Shown here: one piece after another, positions 1 to 9,746 of the stretch
Layout of the letters: every line of letters starts with the position of its first letter
How positions within the stretch are numbered: the stretch's first letter is position 1
NCBI GenBank assembly: GCA_035501735.1
Contig: DATJVR010000024.1
Location: 1-64,000, forward strand
DNA length: 64,000 bases
Direction of reading: 5' to 3'
DNA from: PNAI01 sp035501735
Lineage (GTDB): Bacteria > Pseudomonadota > Alphaproteobacteria > Rhizobiales > Xanthobacteraceae
The notes under the pieces: model-generated
The model's input: only the letters and a program-made list of their open reading frames with translations
What the model was told of the DNA's origin: nothing
Databases searched by the model: none
Made by a program: the position numbers and the translations under genes

Positions 1-1
1 G

Positions 2-3000
2 GTCATCACCGGCGGGGTGTTCCACGCCACGACGTTCACGACCGGGCTCGGCAACACGCTGTCGTTCACCGGCTTCGACCCGGCGACCGGCCAGGTCAGC
101 TACAGCTACACGCTCAACCACAACGACAGCCACCCGACCGGAAACGGCACCAACAGCCTGTTCGAGGACTTCGGGGTGGTGCTGAAGGATATCGACGGGA
201 AGACCGCGAATGACACGCTCTCCATCGACGTTGTCGATGATGTGCCGCAAGCCAGTCAGGTGACAAAGAGCATTCTTTCCAGCGGCCACGACACCAATGT
301 GATGCTGGTTCTCGACGTTTCGGGCAGCATGGACGACGCCTCGGGCGTGCCGGGGCTTACGCGCCTCGACGTACTCAAGGCCTCGGTCAGCGAGCTGCTT
401 GACCAATATGGCGACCTCGGCCAGGTGCGCGTGCAGATCGTCACGTTCAGCACCGGCGCCCAGCAGGTCGGCAGCAACTGGATGACCATCGACCAGGCGA
501 AGGCTGCGGTGGACGCCCTGACTGCTGGCGGCAATACCAACTACGACGCGGCGGTGACGACGGCCGAATCAATCTACGGCAATGCCGGTGCACTCGCGAC
601 GGCCGGCGTGCAAAACGTCTCCTACTTCATGTCGGACGGCGTGCCCAACCTGCCGAACGGCAGTGTCGGCATCAATGCGACCGAAGAATCGACCTGGACG
701 AACTTCCTCAACACGCACCAGATCGACTCGTTCGCGCTCGGCATGGGCTCGGGCGTGACGCAGAGCGCGCTCGATCCGTTGGCCTTCAATGGCCAGACCA
801 ATACAAATACCAGCTCGGTCGTCGTGACCGACCTGTCGCAGCTCTCGCAGACGCTGGTCAGCACCGTGTCACATGTCGGCGGCAATCTTCTGGCCGATGG
901 CGTGCTGCCCAACAGCTTCGGCGCCGACGGCGGTTTCATCAAGTCGATCACCGTCGACGGAACCACCACCTATTCATACGATCCGAATGCGCACACCATG
1001 TCGGCTAGCGGTGGCCCCGATCACGGCGCGTTCAATTCGGCCACGCATGTAGAAACCATCAATCTTGCGTCCGGCGGCACGTTCTCGCTTGACATGGACG
1101 ATGGCACGTTCACATACGATGCACCGACGAATGTCGCGCCCAATTTCTCTGAAGTCATTCTGTGGCAGTTGCAGGACAATGACGGTGACACGGCGGGCAA
1201 TTCGCTGACCATCGTGGTGTCCACTCAGGATCACCCGCCGATCGTGCGCGACGATCATGTGATCACCAACCAGCAGGGCGCCTCCGGCCTGGATCACATC
1301 GTCATTCCGGATTTTGCGCTGCTGTACAACGACAGCGATCCGGAAGGTCAGGCGATCAGCATTACCGGCGTGACCAATGGAACTAGCGGTACGGTCTCGC
1401 ATGCGGGCACCAACGTGACCTTCACGGAGGACAGCAACAATGCGGTCGACGGGGGCACCTTCACCTACACCGGCTCGACGTCTTCGCCGACGGCTTCCGA
1501 TACCGGGCTCGTCACGGTCGATCGCAGTCAAACCGGCACCACGATCGACGGCACCGGCCTTGACGACATTCTCATGGGCCGTGACGGCGCCAACAACATC
1601 CTCACCGGCAACGGCGGCGACGATGTGCTCATTGCCGGCAACGGCAACGATACGCTGGACGGCGGCAGCGGCAACGACCTGATGGTCGGCGGTACGGGCA
1701 ATGACACCTATGTGGTTGATAGCGCTGGAGATTCCATCGTCGAAAATGCCGGCGAGGGCACCGATACGGTGCAGGCGTCGATCAGCTATTCGCTCGCGGC
1801 AAACCTCGAGAACCTGACGCTCACCGGGAGCGCCAACATCAACGGCACCGGCAACAGCCTCGACAACGTGATCACCAGCAATTCCGGAATCGACACGCTG
1901 ACCGGCGGTGCGGGCAACGACACCTATGTCGTCAACAATGCCGCCGACGTGATCGTGGAAAACGCCGGCGAGGGCACCGACACGGTGCAAGCGGCGTTCA
2001 GCTACACGCTCGGGGCGAACATCGAGAACCTGACGCTGCTCGGGACCGGCTCAATCAACGGCACCGGCAACAGCCTCGACAACGTCATCAGCGGCACTGA
2101 CGGGAACAACACCATCACCGGCGGTGCGGGCAACGACATGCTGTTTGGCGGCAACGGTAACGACACCTATGCCTTCGGTCTCAACGATGGTACGGACATC
2201 ATCTCCGATACCAGTGGCACGGACGCGATCGTGGTCAATGCGGGCGGGGCGGCGCTGACGGGCCTCGATGCCATCGCCAGCGGCAACAACCTTCAGATCG
2301 CGTTCAACGGTGAGTCGATCACTGTCACGAACCACTTCAACGGTACACCCGTTGAGTCGATCACGTTCAGCGGCGGCGCCACCTTCAACGGCGTCAGCCT
2401 CGGGTCGGGTGCCTATAACCTGCCTACCGACCATAGTGGCACCTGGAGCGGCAGTAACGGCAACGACATCGTGGCCGGCGACAACAACGCTCAGTCGTTG
2501 AACGGCGGCAATGGTAACGACATCATCTTTGGTAATGGCGGCGACGATACGCTCGAAGGCGGCAGCGGGAATGATATTCTCGTGGGCGGCACGGGCAATG
2601 ACACCTACGTCGTCGACAGCACGACCGACACGATTATCGAGAATGTCGGCGAAGGCACCGATACGGTTCAGTCGTCTGTGACCTTCAGCCTGGCCTCGAT
2701 CGCGAACGTCGAGAACCTTACGTTGACCGGCAACAGCAGCATCAACGGCACTGGCAACAGCCTCGACAACGTGATCACCGGCAATGGCAGCAAGAACATC
2801 ATCGATGGCGGGGCCGGCAACGACACCATCATCGGCGGAGACGGCAACGATACGTTGACCGGCGGCACGGGTGCGGACCACTTCCGCTATACCTCGACGG
2901 CGGATGGCGGCTCGATCTCAAATCAGTCCGGGGCCGATCATATCCTTGACTTCAACATCGCTGACGGCGACGTGATCGAAATTTCGACATCTGCGTTCAG

Positions 3001-3217
3001 CGGGCTGCCCGGGATCGGCAACAATGCGTCAGGGATTTTCGGTAGCAGCGCGAGTGATACGTTCGGATCGTCGAGCGAGCGTTTCCATTTCAACACGGCT
3101 ACGCATACGTTGCTGTATGACTCAAACGGCAGCAGCAACGGTGGCACACAGGTTTCGCTGGCCGTGCTGGAGAATGGCGGCACGATCGATGCGGCTCACA
3201 TCCTGATGGTCGCCTGA
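2..3217 (+). CDS. RTX surface/secreted protein with VWA domain (5' end outside window)
   Basis: The reading frame is open from base 2, so the N-terminus lies upstream of the window; GTG at 17 is not a credible start. Visible in order: the end of a T1SS-143/VCBS-like beta domain, a von Willebrand A domain (about nt 295-870) with the MIDAS motif DVSGSM near nt 314, a second beta domain, a Ca-binding RTX region with many GGxGxD nonapeptides (about nt 1560-2880), and a C-terminal stretch typical of type I secretion signals ending at 3217. The protein is therefore expected to be exported by an ABC/HlyD/TolC channel and to fold outside the cell on binding calcium. The type I secretion genes and a LapG-like protease lie convergently just downstream, so a releasable adhesin role is likely. 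The N-terminal retention module and LapG site, if any, cannot be seen. Confidence 0.9.
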   Translation, partial: VITGGVFHATTFTTGLGNTLSFTGFDPATGQVSYSYTLNHNDSHPTGNGTNSLFEDFGVVLKDIDGKTANDTLSIDVVDDVPQASQVTKSILSSGHDTNVMLVLDVSGSMDDASGVPGLTRLDVLKASVSELLDQYGDLGQVRVQIVTFSTGAQQVGSNWMTIDQAKAAVDALTAGGNTNYDAAVTTAESIYGNAGALATAGVQNVSYFMSDGVPNLPNGSVGINATEESTWTNFLNTHQIDSFALGMGSGVTQSALDPLAFNGQTNTNTSSVVVTDLSQLSQTLVSTVSHVGGNLLADGVLPNSFGADGGFIKSITVDGTTTYSYDPNAHTMSASGGPDHGAFNSATHVETINLASGGTFSLDMDDGTFTYDAPTNVAPNFSEVILWQLQDNDGDTAGNSLTIVVSTQDHPPIVRDDHVITNQQGASGLDHIVIPDFALLYNDSDPEGQAISITGVTNGTSGTVSHAGTNVTFTEDSNNAVDGGTFTYTGSTSSPTASDTGLVTVDRSQTGTTIDGTGLDDILMGRDGANNILTGNGGDDVLIAGNGNDTLDGGSGNDLMVGGTGNDTYVVDSAGDSIVENAGEGTDTVQASISYSLAANLENLTLTGSANINGTGNSLDNVITSNSGIDTLTGGAGNDTYVVNNAADVIVENAGEGTDTVQAAFSYTLGANIENLTLLGTGSINGTGNSLDNVISGTDGNNTITGGAGNDMLFGGNGNDTYAFGLNDGTDIISDTSGTDAIVVNAGGAALTGLDAIASGNNLQIAFNGESITVTNHFNGTPVESITFSGGATFNGVSLGSGAYNLPTDHSGTWSGSNGNDIVAGDNNAQSLNGGNGNDIIFGNGGDDTLEGGSGNDILVGGTGNDTYVVDSTTDTIIENVGEGTDTVQSSVTFSLASIANVENLTLTGNSSINGTGNSLDNVITGNGSKNIIDGGAGNDTIIGGDGNDTLTGGTGADHFRYTSTADGGSISNQSGADHILDFNIADGDVIEISTSAFSGLPGIGNNASGIFGSSASDTFGSSSERFHFNTATHTLLYDSNGSSNGGTQVSLAVLENGGTIDAAHILMVA
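1688..2803 (+). repeat. Three long RTX-linked repeat units inside the surface protein gene
   Basis: Three copies of a unit of about 72 residues begin with GG(T/A)GNDTYVV at nt 1688, 1904 and 2585. Each continues with IxENxGEGTDTVQ and ends with INGTGNSLDNVI. The first two are directly adjacent (216-nt spacing); the third follows about 465 nt of other RTX sequence. The DNA copies are similar but not identical, so this is coding repetition, not a mobile element. Confidence 0.85.
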
Positions 3218-3246
3218 CGCATCAGGTCGACGCGATCGAAAAGAAT

Positions 3247-3279
3247 AAAGCCCGCCGGCATGACATGCCGGCGGGCTTT
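3247..3279. terminator. Bidirectional rho-independent terminator between convergent genes
   Basis: A perfect 16-base inverted repeat (3247-3262 with 3264-3279) carries a GC-rich core GCCCGCCGGC. It is flanked by A residues on the left and T residues on the right, so it works as a terminator in both directions. It sits between the stop of the RTX gene (3217) and the stop of the LapG-like gene (3302), which are convergent. Confidence 0.85.
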
Positions 3280-3301
3280 CTGCATAGATGCTGCGTCGGC
3301 C

Positions 3302-4369
3302 CTAGAGCCCACCGCGCAATTTGGGCGGATCGAATGTGTCCGTCCGCAGACCGAGCTCCTCGGCGCTCGGCGCATCGAGATCCGGCGCCGGCTTCATGGA
3401 ATTGGCCGGTCCGGTTGCGACAAGCGCCGGCGTTGTCGCCGGCTCTCCATAGGGCGCGGCGAACAGTTTGACGCCCTCCTGGTCGAGCTCGAACAGGGGC
3501 GTGAAGTGCCAGGCGTCCTTTTGCTCGAGCAGGACTTCGTGGCGGTTGTCCAGCATCAGCCAGCGGCCGTTCTGGCGCACGCCAACGACGGCATGATCCT
3601 GGTGCGCCATGCGATCGTGCACGAGCAGGAGGCGCAGATCATCGGACGAGAATCCAGCATCGCGCAGCGCGACATATTTCGCGATCGCATAGTCTTCGCA
3701 GTCGCCCCGGCCGGTGCTCAAGGTGGCGAGCGGGGCAGACCAAAGGTCGGGGACGCCGTACTGGACCAGATCGGTGGTGTAGCGGACGGCAGCGTTGATC
3801 GCACGATTGATGTGGTCGATTTTGGTGCGGCTTGACAGGTTTCGGGTCTCGTCGAGCAGGCGCAAGAATTTCAGCGCGGCGGGACTAGAGCATTGCGCCG
3901 GGTTCGTTCGGCACCGATCGAGCACCTTGGCCTCGGCCCTGAGGTCGGCGGTCAGCTTACGCCATTTCTCCCACAACTGGCCTTCAGGCGCGCGGAAGGT
4001 GGTAAGCCCGAACGGCTCTGCGCTCTCCGTCGTCGTTGGGTTTGGTTGCGGGACAGGGTCTGGGACGGCAACGGAATGTTCGAGTCTCGCAATTTGCGTC
4101 GACGGGCGGTTGGTCGCCGTGTTCACTTTTTGACTGTCGAGCTTGGCCAAGACCTCATTGATGGTGAAATAGCGCGGCAAAGTCGGAGCTTCACGCTGTT
4201 CGCTTGCGGGCGCGCCGGGGCCCATCGCCAAAATGATCGAGCCAGCGGCCGGCTCGGCGGCGCGGCTCGTTTGCGCGTGCACGCCGGCGCCGCTGCCGCA
4301 GAGCATGGCGACGACAAATGCAATACCGAAGGAACGCGCGAAAAGGTTGCCGCGAAGGACTTCCGCCAC
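3302..4369 (-). CDS. LapG-like bacterial transglutaminase-like cysteine protease (BTLCP family)
   Basis: A 355-residue protein with an N-terminal signal peptide (hydrophobic residues about 12-31, cleavage after HAQ), so it should be periplasmic. The BTLCP catalytic triad is visible: Cys224 in GRGDCEDYA, His259 in QDHAVVG and Asp274 in LMLDNR. In the LapG family such enzymes cut large adhesins near the N-terminus and release them from the cell, under control of the c-di-GMP receptor LapD. Its position beside an RTX protein and a type I secretion system fits this. No LapD gene is in the window. A minus-strand TTGACA (plus strand 4478-4483) lies in the 212-bp upstream gap, but no good -10 goes with it. 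The C-terminal tail of about 45 residues is Pro/Ala-rich. Confidence 0.88.
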   Translation of the reverse strand: MAEVLRGNLFARSFGIAFVVAMLCGSGAGVHAQTSRAAEPAAGSIILAMGPGAPASEQREAPTLPRYFTINEVLAKLDSQKVNTATNRPSTQIARLEHSVAVPDPVPQPNPTTTESAEPFGLTTFRAPEGQLWEKWRKLTADLRAEAKVLDRCRTNPAQCSSPAALKFLRLLDETRNLSSRTKIDHINRAINAAVRYTTDLVQYGVPDLWSAPLATLSTGRGDCEDYAIAKYVALRDAGFSSDDLRLLLVHDRMAHQDHAVVGVRQNGRWLMLDNRHEVLLEQKDAWHFTPLFELDQEGVKLFAAPYGEPATTPALVATGPANSMKPAPDLDAPSAEELGLRTDTFDPPKLRGGL

Positions 4370-4581
4370 GAATGCCGCCCTGTCGGGGCATCGGCTGGGG
4401 CGTGCGCGCCGCGTGCCGTGCCCTGTTGTTTTTCAGGGCATTGGATAGCGGATGGCCTCTTTAGGCTGGTTAAACAATGTCAAGATTCAGCGGGATTGTC
4501 GGCGTCAGGGTATAGCCACCGCCATAAAATTCGATGGCATTTGTTGAAATCTTCAGCCTGATTTTCTGAAAATTCTAATGA

Positions 4582-5844
4582 TTATCTTTCCCGCAGAGCT
4601 TCGTCGCGCAGCATGCGGGCGGGCTTCATCATATAATCCAGCACGGACTTTTCGCCGGTCATGATTTCAACGGTCGTCACCATGCCGGGAATGATCGGCA
4701 GCGGATGTTCGGACGACCCGAGATAGTTCTTGTCGGTTCGAACGATGACCCGATAGAAATTCTCCGGCCGCTGCTGCTGGTCCTGTTGCTGCTGGCTCTT
4801 GTCATCGATGATGGTGTCGGCGCTGATACGCTCCACGTGGCCCTTAAGCGTGCCGTAGACGGAGGAATCATAGGCCGTGATCTTGACCACCGCTGGCTGA
4901 TTGGGGCGGATGAAGGCAATGTCCTGTGGGCGAATTCTTCCCTCGACCAGCAGCGTATCGTCGAGCGGGATGATATCCATCACGTTGGCGCCGGGCTGTA
5001 CCACCGCACCGATGGTCGTGACGTTGAGCTTGTTGACGATGCCGTAGACCGGAGATTTGAGTTCGGTGCGCCGCACGCGATCCTGGGCAGATTTGATATT
5101 CTCGTCCAGCACCGCGAGATCGCCCCGCGACTTCGCGAGATCATCGTCGGCTTGCGAGCGGAAAGCGGCCTTGGCATTGGTGATCTTCGACTGAACACCG
5201 GCCAACTGCCCGCGCATGTCGGCTTCGCGCTGTTGGAGCCGAACCCATTCGATTTCCGGGACGACCTTTTGCTGAAACAGCGGGCGCGTCAATTCAACCT
5301 CGCGGTCGAGCAATTTCAGGCTTTCGGATAGACGGTTCTGATCCTGCATGAGGACGTCGATGTCCTGCGCGAGCTTGCGCGCATGGGTCTCGAACACGCT
5401 TTTTTCCGCCGAGACCGGACCCGGTGCGATCTGCACGAGATCCGGGGGAAAGGTCACGCTGTCCTGGCCTTGCGCTTCGGCTTCGAGACGCACGACGCGT
5501 GCCGCCATGGCGGCGCGCCGTTCGCGGACTTCGCCAAATTCCGCGGCGAATTTGGTATCGTCGATCCGCATCAGCGGCTCGCCTTGATTGACGATGTCGC
5601 CCTCGCGCACGAGGATGCTGCCGACAATGCCGCCCTCGAGTGTTTGCACGACCTGGGTCTGGCGCGAGGGGATGACGCGGCCGTTGCCGCGCTTGACTTC
5701 ATCCAGGATCGCGAAATTCGCCCAGATGATTGCGACGAAAAGGAATCCCAACGTCGTGAACAAAAGCATGCGCGACGTCTGCGGCGTGCGCAGCTCGGTC
5801 GCGGCGCGAATGTCGTTGGCGAATGAGAAATCAGATCGCTGCAT
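4582..5844 (-). CDS. HlyD-family type I secretion periplasmic adaptor subunit
   Basis: A 420-residue membrane fusion protein that links the inner-membrane ABC exporter to the TolC-like channel. One transmembrane segment lies at about residues 26-46. It is followed by a biotinyl/lipoyl-like half with the motif VVQTLEGGIVGSI, a long coiled-coil hairpin (about residues 130-265), the return half with LKSPVYGIVNKL, and a beta-barrel domain. The length is usual for HlyD/PrtE/LapC proteins. The gene starts 14 bp inside the end of the upstream exporter gene, so the two are translationally coupled. A stretch rich in Gln (about residue 350) is a small oddity of the beta-barrel region. Confidence 0.93.
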   Translation of the reverse strand: MQRSDFSFANDIRAATELRTPQTSRMLLFTTLGFLFVAIIWANFAILDEVKRGNGRVIPSRQTQVVQTLEGGIVGSILVREGDIVNQGEPLMRIDDTKFAAEFGEVRERRAAMAARVVRLEAEAQGQDSVTFPPDLVQIAPGPVSAEKSVFETHARKLAQDIDVLMQDQNRLSESLKLLDREVELTRPLFQQKVVPEIEWVRLQQREADMRGQLAGVQSKITNAKAAFRSQADDDLAKSRGDLAVLDENIKSAQDRVRRTELKSPVYGIVNKLNVTTIGAVVQPGANVMDIIPLDDTLLVEGRIRPQDIAFIRPNQPAVVKITAYDSSVYGTLKGHVERISADTIIDDKSQQQQDQQQRPENFYRVIVRTDKNYLGSSEHPLPIIPGMVTTVEIMTGEKSVLDYMMKPARMLRDEALRER

Positions 5845-8140
5845 TGGATTTCGGAACCGGTGACACGGGTGCGGGTTGCGGCCGGGATTGGCCCGGTGCG
5901 CGCTTGGCGCCCTGCACGATTGCTAGAACTTGATCGCGCGGTCCATCGGCGATCAAGCGGCCCTTATCGAACAACAAGAGCCGATCGAGCAGCGTCAGAA
6001 CCGAGAGCCGATGTGTGGCAATGATAATTGTCATTTTTGCGGCTGCGAGCGTCTTCAGCCGATCGAGAAACTCCGCCTCGCTGCGAATATCGAAATGCGC
6101 CGTAGGCTCGTCAAGAAACAGCACGCGCGGCTTGCGAATCAAAACGCGGGCAAGCCCGATGGCTTGCTTCTGCCCGCCGGACAGGCTGCGTCCGCCCTCG
6201 GCGATCGGCATTTCGTAGCCGAGCGGATGACCGGCGATGAAGCCCTCGACGCCGGCAAGCCGCGCGGCCTCGATCACTTCGGCGTCGGTGGCGTCGGTCT
6301 TGCCCAGGGCAATGTTGTCGCGCAGCTTACCGAAGAAAAGATCGGTGTCCTGCAAGGCAAAGCCGATGGCGGTGCGCAAATCCGCCGGATCGTATTGCCG
6401 CGAGTCGATGCCGTCGATCATGATGCGGCCGTCTTTGGGCTCGTAGAAGCCGAGCAACAGGCGTCCGATCGTGGTCTTGCCGGAACCGACGCGGCCGATG
6501 ATGCCGACCCGTTCGCCCGGCGAAATCTGAAAGCTGACATTTTCAAGCGCGGCCTGAGGCGCGTTCGGATAGGTGAAGCCCACCTTTTCGAAAGTGATAC
6601 GGCCCTCGTCGATACGCCGCTTCACGTAGGTGCGTCCGGGGGCGCGTTCGCGCTCCAGCGACATGACGCGATCGATGGCGCGCAGTGCGGATATCGTCTG
6701 CGTACCGCGCGTGATCACCGCGGCAATGCCGGCGATCGGTGCGAGTACGCGGCCGGCGAGCATGTTGGATGCGACCAGCGCACCGACGGAGAGCTTGCCG
6801 TCGATGATGAGAACCACGCCGATAATGACCAGCAGCAGACTGGTGAGCTGTTGCGCGGTGCTGGCGCTGGTCAGCGCAAGGGAGGCCCAGAAATGCACCT
6901 CTTCGCCCGATCGCGCAGTGGCGGCGACCGATCGCTCCCAAGCCGTCTGCATGCGCGCCTCGGCACCGGTGGCGCGCACGGTTTCGACGCCGGACAGCGA
7001 CTCCACGAGAACGCCGTGGCGGGCCGCGGATTCAGCCTGCAATCGCCGCATGGCGCGATCGAGCGGACGCTGCAACGCAAGACCGATCGTGATCATGATT
7101 GGCAGCATGATGAGCGGCACCCAAGCCAACGGCCCGGCGACCGCATAAAGGACCGCGACAAAGAGGATCGCAAACAGCAGATCGGTCGCCGAGACCACAC
7201 TGCCGGAGGTGAAGAAGTCGCGCACGGAATCGAAATCCCGCAGCTGATTGGCGAGGATGCCGACCGATGTCGGCCGTTGCGCCATTTTCACTGCGAGCAC
7301 GTGTTCGAAAATGTTGGCGGCAAGCACCACGTCGATCTTCTTGCCGGTCATGTCGATGATGCGGCTGCGCACCGTTCGCAAAATGAAGTCGAAAACGATC
7401 GCGATCCCCATGCCGATGGCAAGCGCAATGAGGGAGGCGACGGCGCCATTGGGCACGACACGGTCGTACACGTTCATGATGAACAGCGGCGTCATCAACG
7501 CGATCATGTTGATGATGAAGGCCGAGATTGCGACGTGACTGTAGTTGGACCAATAACGGCGGACGACCGACCAGAACCAGTGATCCTTCGGCATGTCGCC
7601 GGCGGCGGCTGCGCGCGCATCCGTTGCCGCAACGGGGCGTACGAAAAATACGTAGCCCATGTGATCGGCATTCAATGAATCGAAGGTGCGGATTTGCGGC
7701 GGCGCGTTCGAGCTCGGGTCGACGACCTTGGCCGAGCGCGCCTTGTGATCGATGGCAAGCAGGATGCGCGTGGTGCCGTCGCGTAGAACGAGAACGGCCG
7801 GCAGCACCAGCGCGGGAATTTCGCTGATGGTGCGCTTCATCGCCTCGGCTTCAAGTCCGGCGCGGCGGGCGGCGCGATCGTAGAGCGCTACGCGCAACCG
7901 TCCGTCGGTAATCGGCAAGCCGCCGAGCAGGGCCTCGCGGCTGACCGCGCGGCCATGGTGCGCGGCGAGATAGAGCAGCGAATCGGTGAGCGCATCGGCG
8001 CCGCGCTCCTCCACAATTTTGGGAGGTTCGGAAGTACGACCTGCCGGTGCAACAAGCTTTGGCGTCTGTATAGTCAAAGTGTCCCGCCGATCAAATTGTG
8101 CGTCTTTGCTCCGCACCAATAGCAGAGACGGTCCGATCAT
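5831..8140 (-). CDS. Type I secretion system ABC transporter (permease/ATPase) with C39-like domain
   Basis: A 769-residue exporter, LapB/HlyB type. The N-terminal 45-170 region resembles a C39 peptidase fold but has Ser-Leu-Leu (DSLLYLAAHHGR) where the catalytic Cys would be, so it is a non-cutting substrate-docking (CLD-like) domain. A six-helix membrane domain follows (about 195-470). The ATPase domain carries Walker A GRVGSGKTT near residue 552, ABC signature LSGGQKQ near 653, Walker B VLFLDEPT and the H-loop ATHR. It energises export of the RTX protein. The ATG at 8140 has only a weak ribosome site and follows an AT-rich gap of 157 bp, where its promoter probably lies. The C-terminal tail is Pro-rich. 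Confidence 0.94.
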   Translation of the reverse strand: MIGPSLLLVRSKDAQFDRRDTLTIQTPKLVAPAGRTSEPPKIVEERGADALTDSLLYLAAHHGRAVSREALLGGLPITDGRLRVALYDRAARRAGLEAEAMKRTISEIPALVLPAVLVLRDGTTRILLAIDHKARSAKVVDPSSNAPPQIRTFDSLNADHMGYVFFVRPVAATDARAAAAGDMPKDHWFWSVVRRYWSNYSHVAISAFIINMIALMTPLFIMNVYDRVVPNGAVASLIALAIGMGIAIVFDFILRTVRSRIIDMTGKKIDVVLAANIFEHVLAVKMAQRPTSVGILANQLRDFDSVRDFFTSGSVVSATDLLFAILFVAVLYAVAGPLAWVPLIMLPIMITIGLALQRPLDRAMRRLQAESAARHGVLVESLSGVETVRATGAEARMQTAWERSVAATARSGEEVHFWASLALTSASTAQQLTSLLLVIIGVVLIIDGKLSVGALVASNMLAGRVLAPIAGIAAVITRGTQTISALRAIDRVMSLERERAPGRTYVKRRIDEGRITFEKVGFTYPNAPQAALENVSFQISPGERVGIIGRVGSGKTTIGRLLLGFYEPKDGRIMIDGIDSRQYDPADLRTAIGFALQDTDLFFGKLRDNIALGKTDATDAEVIEAARLAGVEGFIAGHPLGYEMPIAEGGRSLSGGQKQAIGLARVLIRKPRVLFLDEPTAHFDIRSEAEFLDRLKTLAAAKMTIIIATHRLSVLTLLDRLLLFDKGRLIADGPRDQVLAIVQGAKRAPGQSRPQPAPVSPVPKSNAAI

Positions 8141-8297
8141 GCATCAAACGAAAAAAGTCCATTAGATATAGGCCGTTAAATATTTATGGTTCCATTAATA
8201 ACAGTGCCTCGCGAGAAAAGATCCGCTCCTTGTTACTGAATTCTTAATGTTGGATTCGACGGCGTGCACCGCGCGCCGCAGAGGGCCTAAGGAGGAC

Positions 8298-9746
8298 TTA
8301 GCGGGCTTGCTCTGGCGTTGGCGCAGAGAGATTGAGCGGTTCAGGTCCGCTCGGTTCAGGGGGATTTACGATGATCGGGGCGATCGCGGTCGGGAAGAGG
8401 CCAAGCGGCTTGGGATCGAGCGGCGCGGCCTCAGGACGTTGCGGCATTTTCACGTAGGCGAGTAGCCTGCCAATGAAAGCGAGCAACTGATAGTCGCCAA
8501 ATACCGCGACGCCACGGGCCGAATCGAGCCCGACGAGGCCGGTGAAATATTGGTTATGGGCATTGAGCAGGTCGATCAGGGATCGCTGACCGAGTTCATA
8601 TTCTTTGGTGTAGGCGGAGATGACCTTGCGATCGGACTCGACTTGGCGCTGGAGCGCCACGACTTGATCCGATGCGATCGTGCGAGCGGCCCAGGCCTTG
8701 TCGACCGAGGAGAAGGCTTCGCGCTGGAGCCGGGCATAGCGCTGGGTGGCTTCGATGTAACGCTCGCTCATCTCGACGCGGCGCCATGAATCCTGGCCGC
8801 CGCGGAAGACATCCCAGCTGAACACCAGCAAGCCACTTTGGTTGGTCGAATGGCCGGGGATCGTGCTGCTCGCGTTGTAGTCTTTCTGCGCGCGCCCCTC
8901 GAGCGAGATGGTGGGAGAGAGCGTGCCGTCGGTGGTGCGGAAAGCGTAGCGGGCGGAATCAGCGTCGGCCTTGGCGGCCTTGATGGTCGGATTCTCGGCC
9001 AGCGCTATTGATAGCGCTTGATCTCGGGAGTTCGGCAGCCGTGACAGACGCCCGGGAAAGCGCACATTGAACGGCTCCAGTCCGACTGCGCTGCGGTAGG
9101 CGGCACGTGCTTCGTCGTAGTTGCGGCGGTATTGATGGAGCGCGGCTTCGGCCGATGCCACGCGCTCCTGCGCCTGCTCCAGATCACCTTCGCCCGCACG
9201 GCCACCGCGGAAACGGGCCTGGACATTGGCAAAAATCTTGCGGTGTTCGACGAGATTGTTCTCGGCCACCTGGACGATATGCGAGTAGCGGGTGACCTCG
9301 ATATAGGCGCTTATCGCATCGAGGGCGATCAGCTCCGTACGCTCGTGGACCCTTGCGGCCGCCGCATCAACGCGCGCCGCCTGGCGCCAGATGTCGTTGA
9401 TCGAAGAAAATCCGTCGAACAGAAGCTGGCGCACGATGACGGTCTGGTTGGTCTGCGCCATCCATTGACCGTTCCCGACCAGGGCCGGTGTTAAATCGGG
9501 TTGATTGAAGCGATTGTAGCCGGTGCGCGCTTCGAGCCGTACTTGCGGCAGTAGCGTGCCCTGGGTCTGGCGAAGCTCGGCCTCGGTCGCGCGGCGATTG
9601 GCAGCGGCCTCACCGACGCCCGGATGGGTTCGGATAGCCTGATTGATGGCGTCGTTGATGGTGAAAGGTTCGGCAGCCGCGGAGGGCCCCACAGCGCCAA
9701 GCGTCAATCCTGAAAAACATAGGAGAATCACCCCGATACGAGTCAA
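8298..9746 (-). CDS. TolC-family outer membrane channel protein
   Basis: The outer-membrane exit duct for the type I secretion system (TolC/LapE role). The mature protein begins about AEPFTINDAINQAI and has the two OEP repeats with long helices and periodic Ala/Gln/Arg, plus the family phrase GQRSLIDLLNAHNQ. A start at the TTG (9744-9746) is preferred: it is preceded by GGGGAG at good distance and gives a clean signal peptide beginning MTRIGVILLCFSG. The ATG at 9824 would add 26 polar residues before the signal. The gene has its own AT-rich upstream region and lies 157 bp before the exporter gene. The C-terminal 45 residues are Pro-rich, as is common in alphaproteobacterial TolC proteins. Confidence 0.9.
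   Translation of the reverse strand: MTRIGVILLCFSGLTLGAVGPSAAAEPFTINDAINQAIRTHPGVGEAAANRRATEAELRQTQGTLLPQVRLEARTGYNRFNQPDLTPALVGNGQWMAQTNQTVIVRQLLFDGFSSINDIWRQAARVDAAAARVHERTELIALDAISAYIEVTRYSHIVQVAENNLVEHRKIFANVQARFRGGRAGEGDLEQAQERVASAEAALHQYRRNYDEARAAYRSAVGLEPFNVRFPGRLSRLPNSRDQALSIALAENPTIKAAKADADSARYAFRTTDGTLSPTISLEGRAQKDYNASSTIPGHSTNQSGLLVFSWDVFRGGQDSWRRVEMSERYIEATQRYARLQREAFSSVDKAWAARTIASDQVVALQRQVESDRKVISAYTKEYELGQRSLIDLLNAHNQYFTGLVGLDSARGVAVFGDYQLLAFIGRLLAYVKMPQRPEAAPLDPKPLGLFPTAIAPIIVNPPEPSGPEPLNLSAPTPEQAR

Noticed and set aside
974..1990. A 338-codon minus-strand frame inside the RTX gene, and a similar one at 2051-2881
   Set aside because: They mirror the Gly/Asp repeat coding on the other strand (Val/Ala/Asp-rich) and have no protein-like domain.
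1688..2803. Regular repeats that might be taken for a CRISPR array
   Set aside because: Repeats are in frame, diverged, and encode RTX units; there are no identical short repeats with unique spacers and no cas genes.
5930..7678. A 582-codon open frame on the plus strand opposite the ABC exporter
   Set aside because: Translation is His/Arg/Asp-rich with no domain pattern; it is the antisense shadow of a well-supported exporter gene in GC-rich DNA.
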